Notes: generated from the letters alone by a model not told the origin. A stretch of 26,290 nt of DNA from Terrisporobacter othiniensis (GCF_000808015.1 NZ_JWHR01000016.1:1-26290); one strand, 5' to 3'. Counted from the stretch's first letter, positions 8,346 to 16,554 are shown. Numbers and translations: made by a program.

Positions 8346-8393
8346 AAGAGCATAGAGTTATAAATTTCCTAAAATAATAATCTCTATGCTCTT
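8346..8393. terminator. Terminator-like hairpin after the PHP remnant
   Basis: AGAGCATAGAG (8347-8357) and CTCTATGCTCT (8382-8392) are perfect 11-base inverted repeats around an AT loop, with a modest T-rich tail. It is probably the surviving terminator of the dead PHP gene. Confidence 0.65.
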
Positions 8394-8452
8394 TATATTG
8401 AAGTTACTCATTTAAATAACTATATTACCAACTTCATTCAATATTTTTTAGT

Positions 8453-8491
8453 GAAAAAATACACATAAACATAAATGTCCATGTGTATTTC
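8453..8491 (-). terminator. Terminator of the zinc-ribbon/DUF2628 gene
   Basis: Minus-strand AAATACACAT (8490-8481) pairs with ATGTGTATTT (8466-8457), and U residues follow. It lies 15 bases beyond the stop codon of the adjacent gene. Confidence 0.75.
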
Positions 8492-8505
8492 ATAATTATC
8501 TAATT

Positions 8506-9183
8506 TTAATAATAATACGGAGAAGTAAACATAAAGAAAAATGCCCCTAACGCACTTATTAGTAAGAAAATTACTATGGTAATTATAGCTAATATTACAG
8601 GAATTACTATATTAACGCCACCTTTATTTAATATTAATCTTTGTTTAATATCTTCATCCATGTTTCTAAGAGAATCCAGTTGTTTTTGTATGTGTTTTAA
8701 GTAAGTTATGTTTCCATATAATCCTGAAATTACTGCTATAGCTATACTAGCTACTAGTGATAAATATGGTATAACTGATCCAATCACTATATCTGCTATA
8801 ATAATTCCAAATCCTATAGCATACATTTTTCTATATAAAAACCACCACGAATTAAAGAAAAATGCTGCCCAGTTCCAACTAGTAGATTTATATGATTCTT
8901 GTATATCCTTAAATTTTGGTATATAATATTCTACTTTCTTTTGAATAAAATTAACCATATCTTTATTGTTAAAGTCAGCTCTCGAATTTTCATCATAACT
9001 AGTATCTGTGAAGCTTTTATATGTTTCGTTGTTTTTTATAACATCTTTAATATTTTCAGTAGTGCTTTTTATACTATCTTCTATAGTTGTTAATTTATTT
9101 CCACAATTTGTGCAAAACTTAGCATCTTTTGAGCTTTTCTTTCCACATTTTGAGCAATATATGAAACTATTTTCTTCAGTCAT
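8506..9183 (-). CDS. Zinc-ribbon and DUF2628 membrane protein
   Basis: This 225-residue protein starts with a zinc ribbon (C10, C13, C24, C27 in YCSKCGKK...FCTNCGNKL). A polar linker (about 35-85) follows, then a hydrophobic domain opening with WNWAAFFFNSWWFLYRKMY, the DUF2628 hallmark, with four or so membrane segments to the C-terminus. Proteins of this architecture are common in firmicutes and their function is unknown. The ATG at 9183 has AAGGAGAG a few bases upstream. It stands alone on the minus strand with its own terminator and is the only intact gene between the riboswitch and the BceRSAB block. A sensor or scaffold role is only a guess. Confidence 0.8.
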   Translation of the reverse strand: MTEENSFIYCSKCGKKSSKDAKFCTNCGNKLTTIEDSIKSTTENIKDVIKNNETYKSFTDTSYDENSRADFNNKDMVNFIQKKVEYYIPKFKDIQESYKSTSWNWAAFFFNSWWFLYRKMYAIGFGIIIADIVIGSVIPYLSLVASIAIAVISGLYGNITYLKHIQKQLDSLRNMDEDIKQRLILNKGGVNIVIPVILAIITIVIFLLISALGAFFFMFTSPYYY

Positions 9184-9284
9184 AATGTTCTCTCCTTAAA
9201 ATACATTTTTAATAAGTATATTTATTGTACTATTATTAGTATATTCTTACAATAGGGTCTTAATAAGATCTTCTATTAGCAATT

Positions 9285-9489
9285 TTACTTTTTATAATCA
9301 TTGTTACTGAGTTTATATAGTTTTAATATTCCTTCAATATCTGGAGTAATTTTTTATAGTATTTGATACTACATAAGTTCCCTCAAATTAATTAATAATT
9401 GCTACTGCAATCATAGCTATATTTTTTCTCTCAGCTAGGTCAACAATCATTGTAAAGACTAGTGATTTACTTAGAAAACTTATTACTCT
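9285..9489 (-). pseudogene. Degenerate coding remnant, family not recognised
   Basis: The minus strand carries a protein-like frame RVISFLSKSLVFTMIV, then DLAERKNIAMIAVAIIN, a TAA, and (same frame) FEGTYVVSNTIK. A shift to another frame gives ITPDIEGILKLYKLSNNDYKK and a stop at 9285-9287. The run of hydrophobic and charged blocks is unlike the surrounding noise. One stop and one frameshift make it non-functional. I could not assign a family. It is flanked by the DUF2628 gene and the broken permease. Confidence 0.4.
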
Positions 9490-9609
9490 TCATTTTTTAT
9501 TAATTTTTATCAAAATATCTTGAAATAAAAAATTTAAAATCATTCACTCAATATTTTCTACATATCAATGATTTTAATTTTACTATTAAAGTTATACATA
9601 TCCTTTAAG

Positions 9610-9638
9610 TTGACATCTCCTACTTTTATATATACTAT
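9610..9638 (+). promoter_or_regulatory. Possible relic promoter of the broken permease
   Basis: TTGACA (9610-9615) and TACTAT (9633-9638) are spaced by 17 bp, about 50 bp before recognisable permease coding sequence on the plus strand. Confidence 0.4.
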
Positions 9639-9687
9639 AAATATAAATTATTAGAATTTAGAACTATTCTATTTTTTTATTCAAAAA

Positions 9688-10541
9688 TGTGGTATTAAAA
9701 TTGATTCATATAAAGACAATCCTTATTCTATAAATAGAATACTTGGTCTAAAAGAAAGTATAACTATAACTGTGGATACGGTTATAGGTGTTGGCTTATT
9801 TACAGTTGGTGCCAATGGTGTTGGCTACTTAGGACCTAATGTTATTTTTGCAACTTTATGTGCATTTATTGCAAACCTTATGCAGATGCTATGATACAAG
9901 CTGGTATATTAGGCTTTCCACTAATTATGTTATGTCTAGGAATTGCCTTTGGTAGAGATTTTTCTACATTAAACTCTTGTATTGCTGCTCCATCTAGATA
10001 TTTATATGGAATGGCAAAAGATGGTGTCATCCCAAGTTCATTTGCTAAAATTCATCTAAAATATAAAACACCTTATTTTTCTATAATCTTCTTAGGTATT
10101 ATCACAATTACCCTTATTTATATTGGGGATATTTTATATGTTGCATCTTTAAGCTTATTTGCTAACTTATTCTATTATATAATTGGATTCTTTGCTTTTA
10201 TTGAACTTATAAAGAAGTATCCAGATTTAAAAAGATAATACAAATCTCCTTGTGGTATTTTATTGGCGGTATTTAGCATAGTTGTATATGCTATTATTAT
10301 GACTGAATTGGAAAAAGATACTTTTATAACAGGTATCATCTGGTGTGCTATAGGCGTAATCGTATTCTTATTCTTTAGCAATAAAAATAAAGATATTGAG
10401 ACAAATGAAGATCCTGTTCCTATTCCTAGTGAAAATGAAATAGTTGAACTTAATAATAAGTATAAAGTTTGGAAAAACATTGTAAGTATTTTATTTGTTT
10501 CCATACTTCTTTTATATGTAATCATGTATTTTATTGCATAA
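9688..10541 (+). pseudogene. Broken APC-family amino-acid permease
   Basis: The first segment (to about 9885) reads INRILGLKESITITVDTV and then IGVGLFTVGANGVGYLGP, the cytoplasmic lead and first membrane helix of an APC permease. It then shifts frame into PYADAMIQAGILGF..., APSRYLYGMAKDGVIPSSFAKIH and KTPYFSIIFLG, which belong much later in such proteins (around helices 7-9). About 200 internal residues are therefore missing at a junction near 9860-9890. An in-frame TAA at 10236-10238 interrupts KR(stop)YKSPCGILLAVF, after which the frame stays open to 10541 with two more hydrophobic segments. The gene has lost its middle, its frame and its continuity, and is a pseudogene. The substrate is unknown. 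A shorter piece (9858-10238) is open, but it would encode only a fragment of a transporter. Confidence 0.85.
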
Positions 10542-10592
10542 GAATTCATAAAAAACACTATTTGCTCTATACTATTTACTATTTTTCACATA

Positions 10593-10641
10593 AATAAAGC
10601 CATATTCTATCTGATTCAATCAAATAAAGTATGGCTTTTAG
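10593..10641 (-). terminator. Terminator of the BceRSAB-type operon
   Basis: AAAGCCATA (10596-10604) and TATGGCTTT (10630-10638) form a stem just beyond the bceB stop on the minus strand, followed by a T-rich stretch. Confidence 0.7.
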
Positions 10642-10644
10642 AAA

Positions 10645-12543
10645 TTATTTCGTTAAAGAAATATATTTTTTTGAAGTTAATAAATAATAAGTTATATATA
10701 TTATGGTAAAAATAATAGTTGTAGCTATAGTAGAAAGTCTTCCATCCTGATTAAATAAACTTGTTACTGCATAACTTGCTACAGCGCTATGAATTATAGC
10801 CACTATAGCTGGGAATAAGAAAAATATACCTACTTGCTTATAAATAGATTTATTAATATATTCTTGGCTTGTTCCTATTTTTCTCAAAGTATCAAATCTA
10901 GGCTTGTCTTTACTTGCATCAGAAATACATTTAAAGTACATAATACTTCCTACAGACACTATAAATACTAAAGCCATAAATAATCCTATAAAATAAATTG
11001 AATTTATAAAGTTATAACTATCTTCATTAAAATCATCTACGCTATAAGTTTTTATATTACTGCTTTTCTCTATCTCCTTCACTATATTTGCACTATTATC
11101 AAAGTTTTTTAATGTGATACAAGATATATTTTCTGTATTCTTATTTAGGTCATGTTTTAAAGAATCAAAAGTATTGTCATTTACAACAATAGTTGGAAGA
11201 TTCCCTCTAAAAAAACCAAATAAATTCATTGCATAAGAGTCAATTATTTGAATGTTTCTATTCCCTAAATTAAAATCCACTTTAAAATCAAAAGCATTTA
11301 TTAAATTCTTAGGAATTATAAATATAGCTTCATTATCTTTTAGCTGTGTGTTTAAAAATTTATTTTCATTATCTAATTCTCTATATTCACATATTTTTTT
11401 TATGTCTGAATATCTTATAAAGTTCACATCGCCTGTAACAATCAGTGGTGATTCTTTTTTACCAGCTTCAGTAATATCAATATACATAAGCTCAGCTTGT
11501 AGTTTATAATCAACCTTCTCATCACTTTTATTTAAAGCATCCTTTACTACTTTGTTATCTAGATTTCCTTCATACATTATACTGTATGGGTATTCCGATT
11601 CTTTGCCTTCTGTAAAAACAGTTCTAGTCGCAATGGAAACTATCACACTAGTCAAACAACAAGTTATTAATACTGCAATTTGACCTAGAACTTTATTATT
11701 ATCTCTTATTCTAAAGATTATATTGTTATAACTTAAAACATTAGTACCTTTATATAAAAAATCTTTATTATTAATTAATTTTGAAACTATAAAAGTGAAA
11801 AATCCTTTAAATAATAGCATTGTTCCTATTATAACCATAACTACTGTTGCTAGTATGGCTGCTGTAAATGGTATGTTATATTTTTTGTAATATAAAATCA
11901 CAACATAAGCTAAAATTATAACTATTAGACCTAAAATACCTTGTAAGGTTTTATTTTTACTATTATCACTTTGGTATATATTTGTTGCATTAATAAGTTT
12001 TGTTATATCTGTTCTTAGTAGCGCTATATATTCTTTAATAAATACACAGATTAATATACCTAGAAAAATTAAGCTAGTTATTAGAATAGATTCCTTTGAT
12101 ATTTCAAACTTCATAACAGTATTCACCTTAGAAATTTTAGCCAATGCCATTAAGAATAATTTATTAGTTAAAACTCCTCCAAAAATACCACCCACTAAAG
12201 CTATTATACCTATTAAAAGTCCTTCTCCAGCAAATAATAAAGCTATTTTATTATTCTCAACACCCATAAAAGTGTAAATTCCAAATTCTTTTTTTCTCTG
12301 CTCTATGAAAAAACTACTTGAATAAGAAATAAAGAATATAAAGAATAAAAACAGCACTATAGCACACACCATTGCTAAAGTTGATACGACGTTTAAATCT
12401 TGTATCTGTCTAAATTGCTCACTAAACATAAGCGTTACAAAATTATAAAATACTACAATAGAAAATATCATTGAAAATATATACATCCCATAGTTTTTTA
12501 TATTTTGTCTTAAGTTCATAAATGAAAGCTTAAAGAAGTTCAT
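10645..12543 (-). CDS. BceB-type ABC transporter permease (FtsX-like), peptide-antibiotic module
   Basis: This 632-residue membrane protein has the BceB layout. An N-terminal helix is followed by a first FtsX-like domain (helices near residues 55-75, 105-135, 150-170), two further pairs of helices, and a large extracytoplasmic domain of about 200 residues (roughly 310-510). A C-terminal FtsX-like domain ends with three helices. In known systems the extracytoplasmic domain recognises the peptide antibiotic or its lipid-cycle complex. The permease also signals drug flux to the histidine kinase. The ATG at 12543 overlaps the end of the ATPase gene by 14 bases, so the two are coupled. It is the last gene of the module and is followed by a terminator. 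The drug it acts on cannot be read from the sequence. Confidence 0.9.
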   Translation of the reverse strand: MNFFKLSFMNLRQNIKNYGMYIFSMIFSIVVFYNFVTLMFSEQFRQIQDLNVVSTLAMVCAIVLFLFFIFFISYSSSFFIEQRKKEFGIYTFMGVENNKIALLFAGEGLLIGIIALVGGIFGGVLTNKLFLMALAKISKVNTVMKFEISKESILITSLIFLGILICVFIKEYIALLRTDITKLINATNIYQSDNSKNKTLQGILGLIVIILAYVVILYYKKYNIPFTAAILATVVMVIIGTMLLFKGFFTFIVSKLINNKDFLYKGTNVLSYNNIIFRIRDNNKVLGQIAVLITCCLTSVIVSIATRTVFTEGKESEYPYSIMYEGNLDNKVVKDALNKSDEKVDYKLQAELMYIDITEAGKKESPLIVTGDVNFIRYSDIKKICEYRELDNENKFLNTQLKDNEAIFIIPKNLINAFDFKVDFNLGNRNIQIIDSYAMNLFGFFRGNLPTIVVNDNTFDSLKHDLNKNTENISCITLKNFDNSANIVKEIEKSSNIKTYSVDDFNEDSYNFINSIYFIGLFMALVFIVSVGSIMYFKCISDASKDKPRFDTLRKIGTSQEYINKSIYKQVGIFFLFPAIVAIIHSAVASYAVTSLFNQDGRLSTIATTIIFTIIYITYYLLTSKKYISLTK

Positions 12544-13285
12544 TTACTTCACCCCCCATGGAAGTAAGCAAGTTCATTATGCTATTGTAAAATTCTTTTC
12601 TATTTCCTGAGCTATCTATTCTAGCATTTAGCCTTCCATCTTTTATAAAGATAACTTTCTTGGAATAACTTGCACTAAATGGATCATGAGTAACCATAAT
12701 TACTGTTACATTAAACTTTTCATTCATGTCTTTTAAACAATTTAGTAACTCTGATGAAGACTTTGAATCTAGTGCTCCTGTTGGCTCATCAGCAAAAATT
12801 ATTTTTGGTGATGTTATAAGCGCTCTAGCTGCTGCTACTCTTTGTTTTTGTCCTCCAGATAATTCATATGGATATTTTTTAAGATGAGCTTCTATCCCAA
12901 AAAATTTAGCCAATCTTAATATTTCCGACTTGATTGTTTTTTGTTTTTCATTACTTATTACAAGAGGTAGAGCTATATTATCTTCTACGCTCATGCTATC
13001 TAATAAATTATAATCCTGAAAAATAAAGCCTATGTTATCTCTTCTAAATCTTGATAACTCCTTATTATTCATTTTACTTATATCTTTATTTTCATAATAT
13101 ACATTTCCTGAAGTAGGTTTGTCCACTGTTGACAAAATATTTAGTAAAGTAGTCTTACCTGCTCCAGAAGGTCCCATTATTGATAGAAATTCGCCTTCTT
13201 TTACCTCCAAATTTATGTCTTTCAATATCTTAAATGTATTTTTATTATTTTTAATATCTTTTTTTAAGTTAACAGTTTTTAACAT
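12530..13285 (-). CDS. BceA-type ABC transporter ATP-binding protein
   Basis: The 251-residue ATPase shows Walker A MGPSGAGKTT near residues 37-46, a Q-loop in IGFIFQDYNLLD, the signature LSGGQKQRVAAARAL, Walker B IIFADEPTGALD and the switch histidine in VIMVTHDP. It belongs to the LolD/MacB/BceA branch that pairs with FtsX-like permeases. I chose the ATG at 13285 because GGAGGG lies just upstream at about 13290-13296; a TTG start 12 bases earlier would sit on that ribosome binding site. It powers the permease encoded by the next gene. The 102-bp gap to the kinase gene holds a candidate promoter and a possible BceR operator, so the transporter genes can probably be induced separately from the sensor genes. 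Confidence 0.93.
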   Translation of the reverse strand: MLKTVNLKKDIKNNKNTFKILKDINLEVKEGEFLSIMGPSGAGKTTLLNILSTVDKPTSGNVYYENKDISKMNNKELSRFRRDNIGFIFQDYNLLDSMSVEDNIALPLVISNEKQKTIKSEILRLAKFFGIEAHLKKYPYELSGGQKQRVAAARALITSPKIIFADEPTGALDSKSSSELLNCLKDMNEKFNVTVIMVTHDPFSASYSKKVIFIKDGRLNARIDSSGNRKEFYNSIMNLLTSMGGEVNELL

Positions 13286-13310
13286 ATTACCCTCCAAATT
13301 TCTAATATTT

Positions 13311-13316
13311 ATTATA
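13311..13316 (-). promoter_or_regulatory. Possible -10 of the bceAB-type promoter
   Basis: A perfect TATAAT lies 26 bp before the ATPase start on the minus strand. The position 17 bp upstream has no good -35 match (ATCTAA), which fits a promoter that depends on an activator such as the response regulator of this module. Confidence 0.4.
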
Positions 13317-13379
13317 CTTATATTTTATAAGCTTTAGATATTTGATTCCATCTCTTAACCTAACACTTTGGAGATAATA

Positions 13380-13397
13380 TGTGTCATTTATGTCACA
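13380..13397. promoter_or_regulatory. Candidate response-regulator operator upstream of the transporter genes
   Basis: TGTGTCA-TTTA-TGTCACA is an inverted repeat with one mismatch, spanning the stop codon of the kinase gene. It lies about 65 bp upstream of the -10 of the ATPase gene. Bce-type regulators are known to bind inverted repeats containing TGTGAC/GTCACA upstream of the transporter promoter. Confidence 0.45.
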
Positions 13398-14398
13398 TTG
13401 AAATAATCTGATAAATTATAAAAGGTAATATAGACATCACAAAATTCATTTGGAGTAGATACTATATTTATATCATGACTTAATTTGTTTAGAATTTTCT
13501 TTGATATGTAAAGTCCCATTCCCGTTGATTTTGTTCTTTTCCTTCCATTCTCTCCCGTAAAACCTTTATCAAAAACTCTTTCTATATCTTGAGGTACAAT
13601 TCCCATACCATAGTCTTTAATATGAAGTTCACATCCTTTTTTATTTTCCTTAATATAAATTTCTATTCTCCCACCTATATAGCTATACTTAATTGCATTA
13701 TCAACTACTAGCTCAATTATATGAGTAATCCATTTTTTATCAGTAAGGACAGTTTTATTAATATCATCAACTTGTAAATCTAACTTGTTATATATAAATT
13801 GATATTTATTTTTCTTTATTACCTCTTTTATAACTTGTTCCAAATTCACTTCATTTATTATAAAGTCTGAATTGTAGTTACCTGCTCTACTCGAGTACAT
13901 TGCTTGTTCCACTAATTTATCTATACGACTAACCTCACTATTAATCTGTTTTGATAATTCTCTACTTTCATCAATTTCATTTACTCTTTTCCCTATTATT
14001 TCAAGAACTGATATAGGAATTTTTACTTCATGTATCCAGTTTGTCATGTAATCATTAATTTCTTCTAGTTCATTTCTTAAACTATCTACTTCCTCTTCAT
14101 TATCTTCAATTAACTTCTTAACATTTTTATAAAGATAGTCATTTGCCAAACAAAGATTTTCTTCTCTTATATTATGTATGGACTTTATAAATTTACTTAT
14201 TTTTCTCTTATAATTACCATAGCCTATTAAAATGAAAATAATGATAACTAAAATTGATAAAATATTAATATAAATTAAAGTATCAATACTATTACTTAAG
14301 TTAGGATCTAGTAGTATAGTCACATCTACAATTACCATTATGAAAATAACTAAAATCAAAAACAGTTTCACTTCTTTTAAATACTTTAATAAACTCAT
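13388..14398 (-). CDS. BceS-type intramembrane-sensing histidine kinase
   Basis: The 336-residue kinase has two N-terminal membrane helices (about 10-30 and 40-60) joined by a loop of only about ten residues, so it has no sensor domain of its own. That is typical of BceS kinases, which are activated through the transporter. The phospho-acceptor is H123 in NWIHEVKIPIS; the N box is VDNAIKYSYIGG, and the G boxes are DYGMGIVP and STGMGLYISK. The ATG overlaps the regulator stop codon as ATGA, so the two are translated together. It should phosphorylate the adjacent regulator when the transporter meets its peptide substrate. Length and motifs are complete. Confidence 0.93.
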   Translation of the reverse strand: MSLLKYLKEVKLFLILVIFIMVIVDVTILLDPNLSNSIDTLIYINILSILVIIIFILIGYGNYKRKISKFIKSIHNIREENLCLANDYLYKNVKKLIEDNEEEVDSLRNELEEINDYMTNWIHEVKIPISVLEIIGKRVNEIDESRELSKQINSEVSRIDKLVEQAMYSSRAGNYNSDFIINEVNLEQVIKEVIKKNKYQFIYNKLDLQVDDINKTVLTDKKWITHIIELVVDNAIKYSYIGGRIEIYIKENKKGCELHIKDYGMGIVPQDIERVFDKGFTGENGRKRTKSTGMGLYISKKILNKLSHDINIVSTPNEFCDVYITFYNLSDYFNVT

Positions 14399-15069
14399 CT
14401 CAATATGTATCCTTGCCCTTTTTTAGTTTCTATAAAGTCATTTAACCCAATGGAATCTAGTTTTTTTCTTAATCTATTTACATTAACAGTCAATGTATTT
14501 TCACTTATAAATTCATCTGTATCCCAAAGTTCTTCTATTATTTCTTCTCTACTTACAATTTTTTCTTGATTGTTCATTAATATATTCATAATTTTTAGTT
14601 CATTTTTAGTAAGATCTACATTTTCATCTTTAAAATAAACCTTACCTTCAACTATATTTAAAGTTATATCTTTAAATTTTATTATGTCACTTTTTAAATC
14701 ATTATTATAAGAATAGGTTCTTCTAAGAATTGCTTGAATTTTTGCCACTAAAACTTGAGGTGAGAATGGTTTAGTAATGTAATCGTCTCCACCCATATTT
14801 ATGGACATGATTATATCCATATCATTATCTCTTGATGAAATAAAAATTATTGGAACCTTTAGAAAGTTTCTTATTTGTGAGCACCAATAAAACCCATCAT
14901 AACAAGGTAAATTTATGTCCATTAAAATTAGTTTTGGATTACATTCCAAAACCTCATTAATTATATTTTCAAAATCTTTTATTTCACAAACACTATAGCC
15001 CCACTTGCTCAAAATTAAACTTACTTCTCTACTTAAAGCATTGTCATCTTCTATTATAAAAATATCCAT
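14395..15069 (-). CDS. BceR-type OmpR-family response regulator
   Basis: The 224-residue regulator has a receiver domain (1-115) with the acidic pair in FIIEDDN, phospho-acceptor D51 in LILMDINLP, and K99 in DDYITKPF. A winged-helix OmpR/PhoB domain follows (about 128-224), with LTKNELKIMNILM, SREEIIEELWD and NTLTVNVNRLRKKL. It is the first gene of the module, preceded by an AGAGGT ribosome binding site, and overlaps the kinase by four bases. It likely activates the ATPase-permease genes through the dyad at 13380-13397. The 194-bp gap upstream separates it from a divergent small zinc-ribbon gene. Confidence 0.94.
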   Translation of the reverse strand: MDIFIIEDDNALSREVSLILSKWGYSVCEIKDFENIINEVLECNPKLILMDINLPCYDGFYWCSQIRNFLKVPIIFISSRDNDMDIIMSINMGGDDYITKPFSPQVLVAKIQAILRRTYSYNNDLKSDIIKFKDITLNIVEGKVYFKDENVDLTKNELKIMNILMNNQEKIVSREEIIEELWDTDEFISENTLTVNVNRLRKKLDSIGLNDFIETKKGQGYILR

Positions 15070-15263
15070 TATTATATACCTCTTTGTTGTTTATTCTAAA
15101 TCAATATTATTATATATTAATTATAATCAATTCTAATGCTTTTCTTACAAGTTGTACATTATCAATATTTAATTAACTCAAATTATTTCTAATATTTAGC
15201 TTATTTTATTATTTTTATGCAAATAATAAATATAGCTATTTAAAATAAATGGAGGTGTAATTT

Positions 15264-15521
15264 TTGAATTTAAAAAATCCTATAAATCATAATTGTAATA
15301 TTAAATGTCCCAAATGTAATCATACATATTTATACGACTTTAAAATTGAAGATATAAAAAAATCTACCCCTAGAAAAAGTTCAGTTAAAAATTCCTATGA
15401 ATTTTTAACTTATTTAATTTGCAAAAATCCATTATGCAATTATGATATTGAAATCAAAGGACAAGTTATTGAAAATCCTTCAAATATTCTAGATTCAATA
15501 AAAATTACTTCTATTAAATAA
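15264..15521 (+). CDS. Small zinc-ribbon-like protein, function unknown
   Basis: This 85-residue protein starts at TTG (15264), chosen because GGAGGT lies at 15251-15256 with ideal spacing and no ATG follows in a useful position. It contains CPKC (C15, C18) and, 35 residues later, CKNPLC (C53, C58). The four cysteines could form a zinc site even though the second pair has an unusual CxxxxC spacing. The central part is basic (KKSTPRKSSVK). There is no membrane segment. It is transcribed away from the BceRSAB block and followed by a hairpin, so it appears to be a single-gene unit. I do not recognise a named family. Confidence 0.6.
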   Translation: MNLKNPINHNCNIKCPKCNHTYLYDFKIEDIKKSTPRKSSVKNSYEFLTYLICKNPLCNYDIEIKGQVIENPSNILDSIKITSIK

Positions 15522-15525
15522 TATA

Positions 15526-15552
15526 AAGAGCTCATAAAATATGAGCCCCTTA
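15526..15552 (+). terminator. Terminator after the small zinc-ribbon gene
   Basis: GCTCAT (15530-15535) pairs with ATGAGC (15541-15546) around AAAAT, and a T-rich stretch follows. The stem is short. Confidence 0.5.
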
Positions 15553-15843
15553 TATTTAAATTCTATATTATCAAACGTTTTTAAGGCATCATTATATATA
15601 ACCACACTTTCAACAATAATTTGAAACCTTTTCATATCTATTGCCTAACTAATATATCTTTCCATATAATTAAATAGCTTTATTTTATAAAGTATAATTT
15701 AAATCAATCCTTTCAATAATATGTAATTAATCTCTATTTTAATATAGAAAAAAACTCCTTTTAAATACAAAACCTATTTCTCGTGTTTGCTATGATTATT
15801 TTTATAAGGAAGACCTATACAATATGTACTTTAAAATAATTTA
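15553..15843. other. Intergenic stretch with no supported gene
   Basis: This is AT-rich sequence between the terminator of the zinc-ribbon gene and that of the LysR remnant. A 46-codon minus-strand frame (15495-15635) is open but has no ribosome binding site. I see no other feature. Confidence 0.5.
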
Positions 15844-15878
15844 TAAAAAATAGCTCGCATTTACTATGAGCTATTTAC
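15844..15878 (-). terminator. Terminator of the LysR-family remnant
   Basis: AATAGCTC (15849-15856) and GAGCTATT (15868-15875) form a perfect 8-bp stem. On the minus strand the stem is followed by six U, just beyond the stop codon of the remnant. Confidence 0.75.
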
Positions 15879-15887
15879 ATTACTAAT

Positions 15888-16554
15888 TTAATCTATTAAT
15901 ACATTATCTTCTATAAATTGTATAAATTCCTTCTCTATCTTATTAAACTTCTTTGTTTTCGAATATGCAAACCAAGTATTTCTTATCACATTATTACCAT
16001 CAAGATCCAACAATGGTGTTAATTGAAAATTATAATCATTTTTAAATTCATCAGGTAAGAAACAACAAGTATATCTCAGTCCTTTGTCTATTAATTTCCA
16101 AGCAAAATCAATATATCCTGCAAATGTTCCCGAAGGCCTACTTTCTTTATACCTTTCATTCCACCAATTATCAATTAATTCCTTACTTTTATCATTCTTT
16201 CTATAATCTATAGGTTTTAAATAAGGTAATTTGTCTAAATTAATCGGATCTTTAGATACGATATATGATTTATCTTGTTTAACTAATATTTTATTTATTA
16301 GACCTTCATAATTTCCTGATATAAATCCGAAACTTAAATTATTTTCAACTAACATTCTAAATAAATTATGACTTTGCTCCGTTACAACATCGAAACTTAC
16401 ACCAGTTTTTTTTCTCAGAATAATCAAAGAATAAATCTGCTAGTCTAAATTTACTATATGTATATGATGATCCTATAGTTATTACACCACTTGATCCTTC
16501 ATTATTCATTGACTCCGATTTAAAATTTAATTTTTTATCAAAGTCAATTGTAAT
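15888..16554 (-). pseudogene. LysR-type regulator remnant (effector domain only, frameshifted)
   Basis: The downstream frame (15888 to about 16410) encodes TGVSFDVVTEQSHNLFRML, then LVENNLSFGFISG and an effector-domain C-terminus ending IQFIEDNVLID. Upstream, in another frame, DFDKKLNFKSESMNNEGSS and GVITIGSSYTYSKFRLADLF give the linker and first strand of the same LysR substrate-binding fold. The two join across a run of eight A (minus strand; T at 16406-16413), where seven would keep the frame in SEKKTGVSFD, so a one-base slip explains the break. The N-terminal winged helix (about 60-80 residues) is missing altogether, with homology fading near 16554, right beside the stop of the upstream lipoprotein gene. 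Without a DNA-binding domain it cannot act as a regulator. Its former target is unknown. Confidence 0.75.

Noticed and set aside
9858..10238. Reading the open 126-codon stretch as a functional small membrane protein
   Set aside because: Its start lies inside a frame junction and its sequence is the interior of an APC permease, with more permease sequence after the stop, so it is a pseudogene fragment.
15495..15635. 46-codon minus-strand frame starting MKRFQIIVESVVIYND
   Set aside because: It looks mildly protein-like, but it has no ribosome binding site, runs through a terminator hairpin and overlaps the 3' end of the zinc-ribbon gene.
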